Below, in pieces: positions 12,501 through 25,358 of a DNA stretch of 64,000 nt. A program made the translations under genes and the position numbers. The notes below the pieces were generated by a model. The model saw only the letters and a list, made by a program, of their open reading frames with translations, was not told the origin of the DNA and made no database searches. The stretch is from Cafeteria roenbergensis. Its lineage: Eukaryota; Sar; Bigyra; Bicosoecida; Cafeteriaceae. Within the stretch, counting starts at the first letter, position 1; each line of letters begins with the position of its first letter. The DNA lies in assembly GCA_008330645.1 (NCBI GenBank), contig VLTN01000042.1:1-64000 (forward strand), given 5' to 3'.

Positions 12501-15500
12501 CGTCGAACGCGACCGCGTTCGGCCTGACTGTGCGCGACGCCGGGCTGGTGGCGGGCGGGATCGTGTCCGGGTCGGCGCGGTACTCGCTTCTGTCCGTGGC
12601 CGTGAACGGCACGGCCGTGCCGGGCGCTTCGGTGGGCACCTCCAGCTGGGGCTTCGGCGACGCGGTGGTGGAGCTTCCGCCGCTGCCTGCGGGGTCTGTG
12701 TCGGTGGTGGAGTACGTGGTGGAGATGCTGGGGAGCGTGGAGGCCGGGGAGACGCTGCACCCCAACGTGTCGGTGACGTGGCGGTCGCACCCCACGGAGG
12801 TGTCGCGGGCGCAGAACACCACCGTGTTCTCGTCGCAGCGACCCGTGGTGACAGTTGCGACGCCTCGGGCTCGGCTCTCGCTGACTCCCGACGGATCCGC
12901 CGGTGACTCTGCAAGCGTTGTCATCGGCGCCCTTGTCCGATTTAATGCTTCGGTAGACCTTCCACCTTCGCAGCTTTCCAATGCCTCTCTCGATTTGAGC
13001 TTTTTGCCATCGCCATCGTGGGCCGCTGTCCAAGTGAGCTCGGTCAACATATCGGTTATTTCCGGTGTGGCTTCGCTGGCCTCCGCAGACTGCTCTTCTG
13101 GGGCGTCCGTTCCTACTCAGGGTGTGGCACTCAAGCTCGCATCTGCGGTGGACGGCCTGAGAGTTCTCGACTCCCAAGTGGCCGAGTCTCCGTCCCGTGT
13201 CAGCTCAAGCCTTTGTGACATCCGAGTCACCTCGTCAAGTGGAGATCTTGTGACGCTGCAAGTGTTGGGCGACATCCGCGTTTCGGCTCTGGCCCACCAG
13301 GAGACGATTTCGGCGAAACTTGCCTTTCGGAGTTTGGAAATCAACTCCTCGGCAACGTCGGTCTTGCCTCTCGTCTCCAGTGTCTTGGCCGATCCAAGGC
13401 TGGTCAGCCCTGTGGACCCATTGGACGGCGACGCAGGAGATATGCCACTTGTGTCTGTGCTGCTGTCCCACAGCAACCTCTCTGCTGCGCCAGCTTACTT
13501 CTCAAGGCTGACGACGACCTCGGGCTTCGAATCAATTCTGATGCCGCGACCGCAACCGGGAGACAATGGTGGAGGAGCGCTGTCTCCTTGGAGTGGTGGC
13601 GCCCATGTTGCATTGCCTGAACTGCCAGCAAGTTCTTCCAAGCTTCTCAACTTTACGGTCGAAGTTCAGCCGGGACTCCCAGCCTTTGCTCTCATGCCCA
13701 TCCGCGATATTGATGTGGGATATTCGTCGCACCCGTCCCTGGCATGGGCAAGAAACACATCGCTGTCTTCGCTGGCGTTTGAGCTGCTTGTGGTCCCCCC
13801 CAACTGGAATTCTGAGCCCATCACCACGATCGACGCTCGCACTCCCGGAGCCAACGCATCCATCTTCTTGGGCGGCAAGTTTGTCGTTCGGCTCTCGATC
13901 CGGATCCCAGAGGCAGTTCTGGCGAACCCGGTGTTCCACGTGTCATCGACGAGTGGAAGCGCAATTTCGGCCACTGCTGTCACTCTCTCCGCAAGTTCGC
14001 CTTCGGTGACGGGAAGTTGTGTCAACCAGTCCGTTCCCTTCGTGCAGACTTTGCCAGGCTCTGTTTCAGTCACTGGCTGCAACGTGACCAACTCGGACTC
14101 CAACAACTCCGTGGGCGAGACTCTCTTTGTCGACGTTGAGTTTGCTGTTGACGCGGAGGAGGCGGCAAGCCTTGGCGTGCCACTCCGAAGCGGCAGCATG
14201 ATCGTTCCCTCCGCGAATTGGTCGAGCACTGGCATTGCTGATCAGGTCAAGCCTCTTGCCTCTGCAACTGGGCTCGGGCTGGTGGTCGGGGAACCAGACC
14301 TTGAGATCCTTCCCATCACACCGGCTTCGGTGTACGGCGTCAAGGCCGCGGACCTGCTCACCGTCTCCATCCCCATTTCACTTCGTGGTGGCTTGACGAC
14401 ATCGCCAGCATTCAATGTCGTCGTCACCGACGAGCTCCTCCGTAATTGGACGGCTGGGTCCTCGCCACGCTCGTACAGTGTGGTGTCCGTCTCGGTTGAT
14501 GGCGCAAGCCTTCCACGGCTCAACTGCTCCGTGGACACGGTTCGCGCAGGCTTGGACTGGCCGACACACGCTTGCCCCGCCAACGGCATTCTGGCAGTCA
14601 TTCCAGCTATTCGTGTACCGTCGGAAAATTTGACCATCAGTGTGCTCTTGCGGGTCGAGCAAAGCATTGAAGGAAACGTGCCAGTCGTGCCCACTGTGCA
14701 AGTCAGATGGCAATCTGCTCCTTCGATGGCCAGCGCAAGCGCACTGCGGCGATACGTGAGCCCGCCTATTGCATCAACTGTCTTGGTTGGAGCCTCGCCG
14801 GTCCTGACAGCCGCTCTGGAGGTTGATGGCAGTGGATCGGGGGCCTTTGACGTGGTGAATGGCTCCAAGGTGTCAGTCTCCGTGACCCTGTTCTTCCCGC
14901 CGGGATCTTTCTCAGCGGCCGCCGTGACCATCGACCATTCGTCTCCCGGAATGATATCGGACTTCAAGCTCGCGAGAGTGTCCGTGGATTCGCCAGACAG
15001 AATTTCGTTCCGATGCGGTGCAGCAATGCCAATGAACTGGACTCGTCTGGATGCAACTAGCGTTCACCCGCTAGGAGGGCGCCTGGGAGCTAGCGTGGAG
15101 CTCTGCTCGGTCGAAGTGGCCCCTGGAACCAACTCGACAGCAGTGCAGCTGACTATGGTTCTGGAGACAGTTGTGTTCGATGTGGGGAGCTTCGAGTCAC
15201 TGCAGCTTCGTGCCAACGTGTCTAGCTTTGGAGTGTCCCCTGCAACAGGGACGGGCACTTCGATGATGCTCGCGCGACTGAATGCGACGGCTGCAAACGT
15301 CTTCGCCGGCCCGCTCAGCCTGCCCGGGCCGCATTCCTTGCTGCAGGGTGGAAACTTGGTCCCCTTCAGCCTGACACTCAACCATTCAGCATCGAGTGAC
15401 GCCTCGGCCTATTCCCTTCGCCTGAGGGATGGCCTGCTGGGCTCGGCGCGCCAGCCATACCGAGTGGTTCGTGCAGTCATCCCAGCTGGCCTTTCTGCCC

Positions 15501-18500
15501 GGATGCTCGCTCAGCATTGGCCGGGAGTGCATGCTGGCGTGAACATGTCCGCGGGTGCTCAAGGAGACATCGTCCTGTTCGAGCAAAACACGGCGTTGGA
15601 CGACGGACTGCTTGATTCGTACGGCGACGGCACGTTTGCCCAGCTGCCTGTGCCTTGGTCACACACGACTCCCTCGATCCAACTTGCCTGGTCGGTCGAG
15701 ATCCTGAGTGAAGCATTGGCGAACACGTCGTACGTTCCAGCCGTCACTGTGCAGTTCGACTCCCACCCAGCTTCCCGGCAACGCGGCCATCAACTCTTTG
15801 ATGCGACGGGAAGCTCTCTGCAGGCGCAGTTTTCGACAGTGTCCACCTTGGAACCGGCAACCACCGTGACGTTGCAGACGCAGAGCCCCTCTGCCATTAT
15901 TGGCTTCTCAGCAGACACTGAGTCTGGGGTTGTTGGTTGCTCGTGTAGCGAAGCCGCTTCCGCTAGAGCGTGCCTGCACTCTGAAGAGTGTGAGGAGCTC
16001 CGGGTCACGTTTGGATCGACCATGACTGCCTCACTGAACGTGTCGTTGCCAAGGCTGACTCTGCTTGGGGCGAACATGTCGCTCGCTGTGTCTGGCTCGA
16101 TGGCTGAGCGTATCTCACACCCATCTGGTGCCAGGGTGCTGCAGTCAGATGGCCTGAACATTTCATCTGGTGGCGCATCGAGCTGCGAGCATGGCTTGAG
16201 CCTGACTCCGCGCATCGTTTCGGGTCAAGTGCACGTTGTGTCCCTGGCCACGTGCTCGATTGCCGGCGTGGGCACAGAACTGCCTTGGATCGGAATCGAG
16301 GCCACGTTCGGTGTGGTGGACAACCGGACGTCAGTGACCCAGCCATGGACAAGCGCCAGCGAGTCAGGGCTGTTCCCTGGAGCCATGGCATTGGGCAATG
16401 GCTCGATTGCTTGGGAGCACGGTGGCCATATCGCTGCCATGGCTCTTCGCGGACACACGGGGGCTGTGCCAGACGAAATGCATGCGAAGTCCGTCCTCGT
16501 GGTGCCAGAGCTCACCCGTTCTGTCCTTCTCCCTCGACAAGTGAACGCTTCGGATGCCGGCGACGAGTTCTTCATCGACATTTCCCTTGCCCACGCCCGC
16601 AACGGCAGTGTAATTCCTGCCGCGGGGCTACCTTCCAGCTCCGGTGCGTTTGCAGTTGCCCTTGCGCTTTCCGGAGTAGCCTTGGATGAATTCGACGTTG
16701 TCGGGCATCAGTTATTCAACAGCAGCAACGGAGCTTGGCCTCCTACCGCGATGGACGCGCTGACAAACCGCTCCAACGTCTTGGACAACGGAGTTTTGGC
16801 GCACCCTGCCTTGGCCGCGCAGTCGCACAGGCCAATCTTCGGAGGTGGAATAATTGCGACGGTCCCACTGATTCCTCTGGAGCCTGGGTCGCCATCGCTC
16901 CGGGTGATGCGAGTTTGGCTCCGTGCCGGCTGGCGAGCCGTGGAGCACGGCGTTGATCGCCTGCTTCAGCCGAGCTTGCTCTGGATCTCGCATCCCTCCT
17001 CGGCTGCGGCCGCGGTTCGACAAAGTCTGGCCCTGGACGCCGTTCGGTTTGCGCCGCCTGCCATTCGGGTGGCAGTCGCGGCCGCATCGGATGCATCCCA
17101 GTCGACGCTCACGACGCTCGTGCCAATCGGAGGCCGCATGTTCGCAAATGTTTCGCTTCGGCTCCCTGAAGGCTTAGCAACGAACACAACCGTTGCGCTG
17201 TCGATCAGCCCAGTGGCCGCCGTCCACTCCATTCGGCTTCTGTCCATCCTTGCCCCGAGCGCGGTGACGTTTTCTGACTGCACTTCACCACTCTCTCCAG
17301 GACTTGCCGACCCAGCGGGGATCGCGCTGGATCAAGCCGGCAGCAACGGTGTGGTGTCGTTGTGCTCGCTGAACAACACCGATCGGAACAACTCGGAGCC
17401 CGAAATGCTGCAGCTGGCGTTTGAAGCGGTTCTGGCGACTGAGGCTGGTGCTTTCATCGGTTCCCAGATTCAAGCCGAAGCGGTTGTCACTTCTGCCTTT
17501 GCCAACGTGACGTCCGGCAAGCAAGACTTGGGGCTTTACGTCGGCGACATGCAGCCTGCCCACGTCGAAGTGCTGCCGGCGGTCGTTGCTGGCGTCGAAG
17601 CGGGAGAAAACATCACTTTCGTGCTGAACGTGTCTCACCTTGCGGGGTCCACTGCACCGATGGCGGCCATTGACCTCTGGGACGACGCTTTGGCGGACGA
17701 ATGGGGAGTTGCGTCGGCCGCTCGCCAACCTCTCGGGCCAGCCTACTCTCTGGCTCGCGCTGTTGCGACTGGCGAGCGTGATGTCGATCTGCCGCTTGTC
17801 GGTCGTCACCCAGGCAACGCTGCGTATGTTGGCAGAATCCCCTTCCCAACATTCCCTGGCGAAACGGCTCAGATTCTCCTATCCGTGACTCTTTCGCGAG
17901 AGCTATCCGTTGGGCAGCCGATTCGGACCGCGTTCCGGGCCACCGCTGGCAGTGTAGCACCCGCAGAAAGCGACATGCCAAGCCGGGTTGCTGAAGGAGC
18001 CCTTCCTCAGGAAATCCAGCGCTTGCCACTCATTTTCCAGTCGCAGCCGATGATGTCAACCCAAGGGCCCGCGATCGCAGCGTCGGGGTCGCTTGTGAAC
18101 TCTGCCCTAGACCACCGTGCTTACACCATCGCGCCAGGGATGGTCTTTGCGGTGCACGCATCTGTCGCGCTGCCGCTGGGCAGAACTCGCAACCTCACCT
18201 GGTATACTGACATTGTCAATGGGTCTGGGAGCATGTCGCTGCTGTCTGGCGGCCTAGAGTTGACCCAGGCGAGCGCTCACCCAGTCAGCTGCAGCGATCC
18301 AACAGCCACATTGGCCACCCTTGCGTCCGCTGGGGCGACGGTTTCTTCCAGCGGCGCTTCAGCATCCGTCGGCTTGTGCACCATCCAGGCCTCAAGTGGC
18401 GCGTTAGCGCCCAGGATCAACGCCACGCTTCTCTCTGTGGCAACAGCTGCCCCAGGCGGCTCGCAGTTGCTCAACTCGTCTCTGACCTTTGTGGCTGCGA

Positions 18501-21500
18501 ATTCGAGCTTGCAGTCAGTCGGGCCAGCATGGCTGGCGCCGGTAAACGTTGTTTCGCCGACGCTTGCAGCTCCGGTGTTGTCACTGGCAGCGCCCGTATC
18601 AAAGTCGACCTCAGAGGCGCGCCACGCGCTGCGCGGCGTAGACGCAGGAGACAAGTTGACGCTCGACCTGGTCCTGGCGCACTCAGGGACCTCCACCGGC
18701 CATGCTTTCGATGTTGTGCTCAGCATTGCTGGTGCTGCCGGAAACACAACTGCGCTGGTTGTGCAACCTGCGGCGGCATGGGCTTCGAAGTCCCCGATGC
18801 TGCTGGACAGCGTTGCCGTGAATGGTTCGGTTGTCTGCTCGGGAGGCATGCAGACGCCCTCTGGAGCGGCGATCGGATTGAGCTGCGATCCGGCAGCGGG
18901 AGCCATCTCCCTCAGGCGGCTTGATGCCACGGCGGCCCCCCTCGCCTTGGCAGCAAGCTTGCTCGTCACGCCCGCCATACGGCTGAGCCAGTCCTCTTCC
19001 GCGCTTTCGCACAAGTCACTGCAGGTGGGAGTGAGCTACGCTTCAGCTCCAATCAACACGCCTGGTGTAGTGGACAGCTTCCGTCAAGTCCACTCCGTTG
19101 CGCTGGCGACATCGCCCGCAGTTGCAACGGCAGGCCCGCACGCAACGATTGGGTTGCGAATGGCAGCAGGCCTTTCAGTTGGGAATTGGACACTGGCAAG
19201 CCCTGGCCAGGTTGTGCATGTCGATCTGACGCTACACGTGCCTTCTGGCGTCGCCCAAGGCACTGTGGTGCGGCTTCTGCTTGGGCGGAACGACCAGCTC
19301 AAGTTCACGGGCAACGTCGCGATTTCTTCGAGCACCTCCAGGCTTGCTGCGGTATGCAACGGTCTGTCGACGTCATGGGCTTCGCGTGCATCGTCAAGAA
19401 CGCTGGGCGCAGAGAGGCTGTCGCTGGCTGTCGACCTGTGCGATGTGGTCAACACGAACGCGTTTGATGCTTTAAGCGACGTTGTGCGAGCAGGAGACAA
19501 CGTGGCTGTGTCCGCCGAGGCAATCGTGCTCAAGGGAGCTCCGCCTGGGACCGAGTTGAACATCTCTGGCAGCTTCGGCAGCAACCACACTGGGAACGCC
19601 TCGGATGGGTCTGGAAACAGCACGGCGGCGCAGCCTGATTCCAGCTTGCCTGCAGTCGTGGTCGCAGACCAGCCAGTGCTTTCCGCGTCGTTGGCCTTGC
19701 CGCCAAGGGTCGCAGCATCCGGAGAGCGCTTCAACATGACTCTAGACCTCCTCGTACGGCCGTTTGCTCCGAACCGCACCACCCGTGCAAGCAGACCCCG
19801 GAACGTGCGTGTGACCTTCGTGGTGCCTGCTGGCACCATCCGCGGATGGCAGCTTTCGGGGAACAGCTGGCTTGTGCTTGAGGACGCTGATACCACGCGA
19901 GCGACCACAACGTCTCTCAGCTGGGAAGGAAACTCCACCCAAAACAAAACGGCTGCAGAGCTTGCGACGTGGTTCTTGGCGACGACCAACGCCTCATCCG
20001 ACTCATCCGCGACTCGCAGGAGGCTTGCTCGGTCACCGCGAGCCTCAATGGCGCTGGACGGGCTGGGCAGTCACTCCTTTGCGCTCCTTGCCGGAGGCTC
20101 GGCGATTCCCCAGCAGGCCGATGATCTTGCTGACTCGCTCGAGAGGTGGGTGCTTGCCACTGGTCCGAGCAAGCGGCGTGCCTTGGCCGGGCTGCAACCA
20201 TCGGAAACGGCCAACAGCTCCCGATTTGACGCTTGGAGCTTCCAGCTGGACTCACTGCCCGCGGACGGGGCAGCAAGCTTCCTCGCTGGTGTGCACATCT
20301 CCCCGGGGCAGCAGCCAGGGGTTCCTATTGGCGTGTTGAGCCTGACGCAGTGGGCAACTTCGGCCCCTGTCGCCGGCGCCTCTCCCGACGCATCGGTAGA
20401 AACTATCCATTCTGACGTTGCCTTGGAGGCCGCCATTGTGCCTGCATGCGACTCAGCCATCACATGCTCCGGGAATGGGCGGTGCGTCGAGTCAGCTGAG
20501 GCGGCTCTCCTTGGAGTGGCGCCGTCGACGTGCCTCTGCGATGGCGGCTGGAGCGGGGATCGATGCTGCAGCTGCGACGCCTCAGCCGGTGTACTAGCTT
20601 GCAACGGCCGCGGGTCTTGCTCCGCAACCGGCGGCGGGCAGTGCGATTGCGATCCAGGGAGCGAAGGGCCGTTCTGTCGCGCTCCCGGTGCATGCGCAGC
20701 CGCGCTGCCAGGTGCATGCAGCTCGAGCCAGTGCACCTCACCGTGTGTTGTGAGCGCGTTCAGTCCGTGGAGCTCCTGCAGCAAGACCTGCGGAGGCGGG
20801 ACCCGCACGCGGCACCGCAGCATCGCAACATACCCGGCCTACGGCGCAGCCCCTTGCCCGACCCTCGTTGAACAGGAACCTTGCAATACCCAAGAGTGTC
20901 CTATCGACTGCCAAGTCGGAAACTGGACCGACTGGGGCAAGTGCTCGGCCAAGTGCGATGGCGGAAACCAAACTCGAACCCGCCCTGTGCTGGTGCCCGC
21001 GCAATTCGGAGGCGCCCAGTGCCCGCAAGTCAATGCTACTCAGGAATGCAATACCATTGACTGCGAGACTCAGGCCAAGCAAGAGGCTGCGGCGGCTCTG
21101 CGCGCGCTGCAGTGCCAGGTGTCCGACCTCGGTGTGAGCATCAGCGTGGGGCTGGAGCCTGACTGGTCTGACGAGCAAACGGCGGCGATCGTTGCGGTCT
21201 CGGTGGCTTTGATCCTGACGTTTGGCTCCATTGCCTTGGCTGTGCACTGCCGCAAGCTGCGGTTCCACCTTCGCACGTACCCTTGGCTCCTTCCCACCCC
21301 CGAGCTTTTCCGAAACTGGAGGAACCGACTGATGGTATGGTTCTTCGTCTCGGAGGCAGTCATGATGGCCGCGCCTGCTTTCGTGCCAGAGGTGCCGTGG
21401 CTCACCGCGATTCCAGTGAAGGTCTTCGCAAGAGTGATGTCTCTTCTCGCGGTTCGGCACACCGCTGTATATTGGGCGTTCTTTGCATTGTGGGGACTGG

Positions 21501-24500
21501 TGTGCGTCGTGACAGCCGCCTTCCTCGCCACGCGACTGCGGGCGCTGAGGCGTGAAGACCGGCTGAACACGCAAAAGCGGTTGGCTGAATCGTGGCGCGA
21601 GCCGAGACGGACGAGCTCGAGCCGCCAGAGTGGCCCGGACCGCGGCAGCCGCCGCGAGACTGGCGACAGCGGCAGCGACGATAGCGGCTTTGAGAGTGCC
21701 GACGATGACCTGAACCCGTCCGCAATGTATGTGTCGCGTGGGGAGCGCAGAGCTGACAGGGACGGCGCGGCGCGCCAGAACTCCGCCCAGCCTGACGTGG
21801 CTGAATCTGACACAGCCGCCGGGGTTGGATCAGCGGAAGCCAGGCCGCCCTCCGCCCGCAGGGCGGCGAGCCCGGACGCTCCCCGCCTCACGGGCCAGTC
21901 GGGCGACTCAGATGGCTCAGACAGCGACTTGAGCGACGGCTCGGCAAGGCCCGCGGAGAGTGTCGAAGGCGCGGACCAGCCAGCAGACTCGCGGCGCGCT
22001 CGTCGTGCTGGCAAGTCACGGGACAAGTCCAAGCGCGGCAGGTGCGACGCGTTCCTCGTGGTCGTTGTGTACGCGTTTTGCACGTTCTTGCTGCTGCCGT
22101 CCATCGACATCTGGCTTGGTGTGTGGACTTGCGGATTCCCATTCGGCGGCATCACCCGGGCAGGGCCCGGGGCGGCGTGCGTGGAGGGCACATGCTGGCA
22201 CGCAGCCCACCTGGTTGCCCTCGCGATGTCGGTGGTGTTCCTGGCCGCAACGGCCGCGATCGTCGTGCTGGGCTTCGCGTTCGTCATGCGAATGGACGAG
22301 CGCTCGCCGAGCGCGGCAACGCTGAAGATGGTGGACGAGCAAGTGCGGGCCGCGCGCCTTGCCTCCCTCCGAGGTGCTGGCGAGGCGACCAGGCAGTCAG
22401 AGCTCGCCAAGCCGGTCCACCGCGCGGAGAGGTGCGCGATCCTCGACGCTGCCACCACGGAAGCCGTTGCTCCTGAGTTCTCTCCAGAGCTGCGAGCGCT
22501 TGCTCGCCGAGCTGGACTCCGCAAGGGTGCGGGCAAGGGACCTGGTAGGTCGTCGGCGGTTGCTCCCGAGCCAGAACGTGGCTCGAGCGATGGCGGCTCC
22601 GGCAGCGAAAGCGACTGGGACAGTGACGGCGACCGTGCCCGGGCATCCGCAGACGGCGTCAACCAGCAAGCTTCGGCCCGGATGGGCAGCGAACGGCGCG
22701 CCGCCGACGCTCCTCGGCCATCCGGAAGCTCTCAGGGCAGCGATGTTGCCAATCGCGAGCCTGGGCGCGGGTCGGTGGCGAGCCGCCGCCAGATGTCGAA
22801 ATCCAAGACAGCCAGCGACGGCGCAGTCGCGGTGCGTGGAAAGAGGCGGAGCCGCCGAGTGGCCAACGCGTCGGTCGAGCTGCAGCATGCGCTCGCCAGC
22901 GTGAACACGCTCGAGGTCCAGCTTTCGCCTGCGTTCCTGGCGGTCCTCGTAGCCTCCAAGTTCGCTGCTGCATGGGCATCTGTGGTTCTCAGTCGGCGTT
23001 CTGTCGAGGCTGCCATCGTCGTGGCTGCCCTGGCCGCCACGCTCGTGGCGTACTGGGCAACCTGGCGTGGTGTGGCGCAACGCAGCTTCGGTCGGCTTTC
23101 CTTCCTTGCGGGCATTGCCTACACGCTGGCGGCCTGCACGGCATGGCTTGTGCTGGTGCTGCGTCTGACAGTCGCAACGCACCTCGGGGAGCTTGACCTG
23201 CTCGGGAACCTCCCGGCGCCGGACATTGCAGACGAGAGCAGTATGGGCGACCCCATTGTGATCGTTGCAGGAATTGCCTGGGTCATCCTTGCCTTGGTGT
23301 CGCTTCTTTTCTGGTTCACGGAAGACTCCAAGCGGACTGGCGGCCTGCCGCTCTTCCGCCGCAACGGTCATGCCGAAGAGCTGCTGCGAAGCCTTGCAGC
23401 CCACGCGGCAACCCGGGTGTCGAATAGGCGCTCCGTGGGGTCAGACAAGGCGCTTGAAGACAGTGCCGAAGCCCAGGTCAGAGGCGCCCTCGTCGGCATG
23501 GCCACGGAGTCCGACAGCGACTCCGATGGGGAGGCTGATGCCGGCGCCAGCAGCGCACAGCCGGCGGAGGCTGATTTGGAGGCCACCGAAATGATTCGGC
23601 GGGCCATCATGGATGCCGAGAATGCAGCACGGAACGACGACGACGAGCTGGACAGGGACAGCGTCACACAGGCTGAACCGCGGGTGTCGCAGCCAGGGCG
23701 CCCGGACCTCCACTTCGGCTTGGCGGCGCGGTCTGCCAGCTCTGACGAAGGGCTCCAGGTGCGCCCCATCGCGCCCGGGGAGCCCGGGAGCGGCCTCTCT
23801 CGCGACGAAAGCATGGAGAGCATGGACGCCGATGATGTGGCGGAGATTGCCCCTCCCTCCACCAAGGGCCCCCGCGGCATGAGCACGGTGGCGACAGCAG
23901 CGGACCGGCCAGACGCCCAGGACGACGCGGCTCGGCGACGCTTTGGCCGGGGCAGCGCCTCTGGTCTTGTGCTTGGAAGCGACGACACTCGCGGCCTCGA
24001 CTTGCACGACGGCTCGCCGACTCGGTCGCCTGAGGATGAAGCGCTCGGCTCGCCGCACGCTCCAGCGAGGACCAGCCACCGCGTGCGTCACTCCGACTCG
24101 GCCAGGCCGCTGAGTGCCAACACCAAGCAGCGGAGCAGAGATGCGCTGACCGCAGCCCCGCTGAGCGTGGAACAGCGGCGGCCATTCGCGCGCTCGTCGC
24201 CGCTCAAGCTGTGTGGCGATCCGATGGGCCCCGCTGCCGGCGGCGCGCAGGGTTTGGCAGCGACCGGCTCCTTGCCTCCGCTTGCTGCGGCAGAGCCACG
24301 GGCGCCAGGGGTCGGCCTGAACGCGCTAGAGGCCCTGCGACTGGCGGCAAGGATGCCCACACGGGGCTCCAGCACGTCGGAGTCGCACAGCCGCAAGAGC
24401 GTGGCGGGGCAGCTGATCAAAATGTCCCTCGACGACGGCAGCAGCCGTGACAGCAGCGAGCCCGAGGACGAGCCCGAGGACGAGATGGACGTTGTGACGC

Positions 24501-25105
24501 GCGCTGTGCTCGAGGCCGGCACGGCAGCGGGCTCAGCGGGCTCGGCATCGCCGAGGCAGTCGGCTGCAGGCAGCCTGCTTGGCTTTGACCCCCAGGAGCT
24601 GCCCGAGACAGGCATGCACTCCACAGCCCGCCCCAGGCGCCCGTCGCAGCTTGCAGCACCGCACGTGCCAGCAGCAGTGAATGAGGGTGACGAGGACGCT
24701 GGCGACGGGAGCGAGTCCGGGTCCGAGGTCGCAGGCGAGACTGAAGCGCCCGGAGCGCAAGCAGCTGCCCGCGTGCCATTCCGTCGCTCTCAGCCCCCGA
24801 CTCTTCCTGGCCACGGCGCTGGCCCTGGTGCCAGTGCTGCTGCGGGGACGCTTGTCGGTACGCACGGGGCTGCGTTTGGCAGTCTCCCAGCCAGTGGTGA
24901 CCTTTCGAGCGACGATGGCAGCGATGACGACGACGGCATCCACTACTTGCACGCCGAGGATGAGCGCGGCAGGCGGCGTGAAAGCGTGGCTGGCGACCAG
25001 CTCGATGCCGTGGCGCGAGCCGTTGCCGGAGCGTCGCTCGCCCAGGAGGACTCGCGAAGCGTGGCCAGCGACGACAGCGAACAACATCCAGGACTTCGTG
25101 GCTGA
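1..25105 (+). CDS. Giant repeat-built surface protein with EGF, TSP1 and multi-pass membrane region (5' end outside window)
   Basis: The gene is already open at base 1 and ends at a TGA at 25103-25105, so at least 8,300 codons lie here and the start is upstream. The ectodomain consists of repeats of about 320 residues. Each carries a DAGD-type turn followed by an alternating beta-strand stretch, then a strand ending in a W-x-SHP-like motif, and a Cys-Asp-Val-Thr-Asn-like motif. These features resemble the DUF11/isopeptide-forming surface repeats common in bacteria. N-glycosylation sequons are very dense. Two EGF-like modules, two TSP1 modules, about nine hydrophobic segments and an acidic Ser-rich tail follow, so a cell-surface adhesion or receptor role is inferred. 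No intron is evident. The frame is broken at about 920-955, 2681, 10021 and 11940, all inside near-identical copies; one-base deletions at the last three return the frame to its starting phase. The exact function is unknown. Confidence 0.85.
3558..8679 (+). other. Diverged repeat units between the two homogenised blocks
   Basis: About five further units of the same fold lie here. They share the spaced motifs (a DGGD or DAGD turn, an SHP motif near the end) but little base identity, and they use clearly less GC at third positions than the flanking blocks. The stretch is one uninterrupted frame (codons starting at positions equal to 1 modulo 3). The last unit is a chimera: it enters the homogenised sequence in mid-domain at about 8680. 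Confidence 0.8.
8680..12825 (+). repeat. Homogenised 960-bp tandem repeat block 2
   Basis: About 4.3 copies match block 1 almost exactly. The block starts inside a domain, at the AFGLTVRDAGL-coding stretch, and ends just after the VSRAQNTTV-coding stretch. Copies with CCCC and copies with CCC at one site alternate (9061 intact, 10021 short, 10981 intact, 11940 short), which suggests a two-unit higher-order repeat of about 1.92 kb. Confidence 0.97.
20447..21064 (+). other. Two EGF-like and two thrombospondin type 1 modules of the giant protein
   Basis: The EGF-like region (about 20447-20680) has the Cys spacing and the CxCxxGxxGxxC ending of the family, in two copies. It is followed by two TSP1 modules (about 20740-20900 and 20909-21064), each with a W-S/D-x-C-S-x-x-C-G/D-G-G core and a closing NTQEC or NTIDC. 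These modules lie directly outside the first membrane segment. In animals and protists they mark extracellular adhesion or receptor proteins. Confidence 0.9.
21174..25105 (+). other. Membrane region and acidic cytoplasmic tail of the giant protein
   Basis: About nine hydrophobic stretches can be read at roughly 21176-21250, 21331-21387, 21463-21531, 22051-22116, 22199-22294, 22932-22994, 23008-23064, 23106-23166 and 23251-23316. Long Ser/Asp/Glu/Arg-rich loops separate the third from the fourth and the fifth from the sixth. From about 23320 to the stop the chain is highly acidic and Ser-rich, as in a disordered cytoplasmic tail. No recognised receptor family could be assigned. Confidence 0.75.
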
Positions 25106-25358
25106 GCCAGCAAGTCCTCTGGGAGCGAGGGCCTTGAGTCCAACTTGAGTTTGCGGTTTGCATGTCTGCCCGATGCGTTGCATGGGACGCGTCCGTTTGA
25201 GTGATTGGTCTGCCGGGTTGCTCGCCTGCATGCCTGTGGCGCGCGAGATTGCGGATTTGACCCAAACGAGTTCGAGGCGCGCGACACAGGCCCCATATTT
25301 GACCAAACGCCAACCGCGGTCGGGTCACTCGGGCCTCGCGCTGGCCACCCCTGGCGCT

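Noticed and set aside
8289-13177. Three very long - strand open frames of about 1,500 residues
   Set aside because: They are antisense to the homogenised repeats, rich in Arg/Pro/His/Ala, and exist only because a GC-rich 960-bp repeat is free of stops in several frames.
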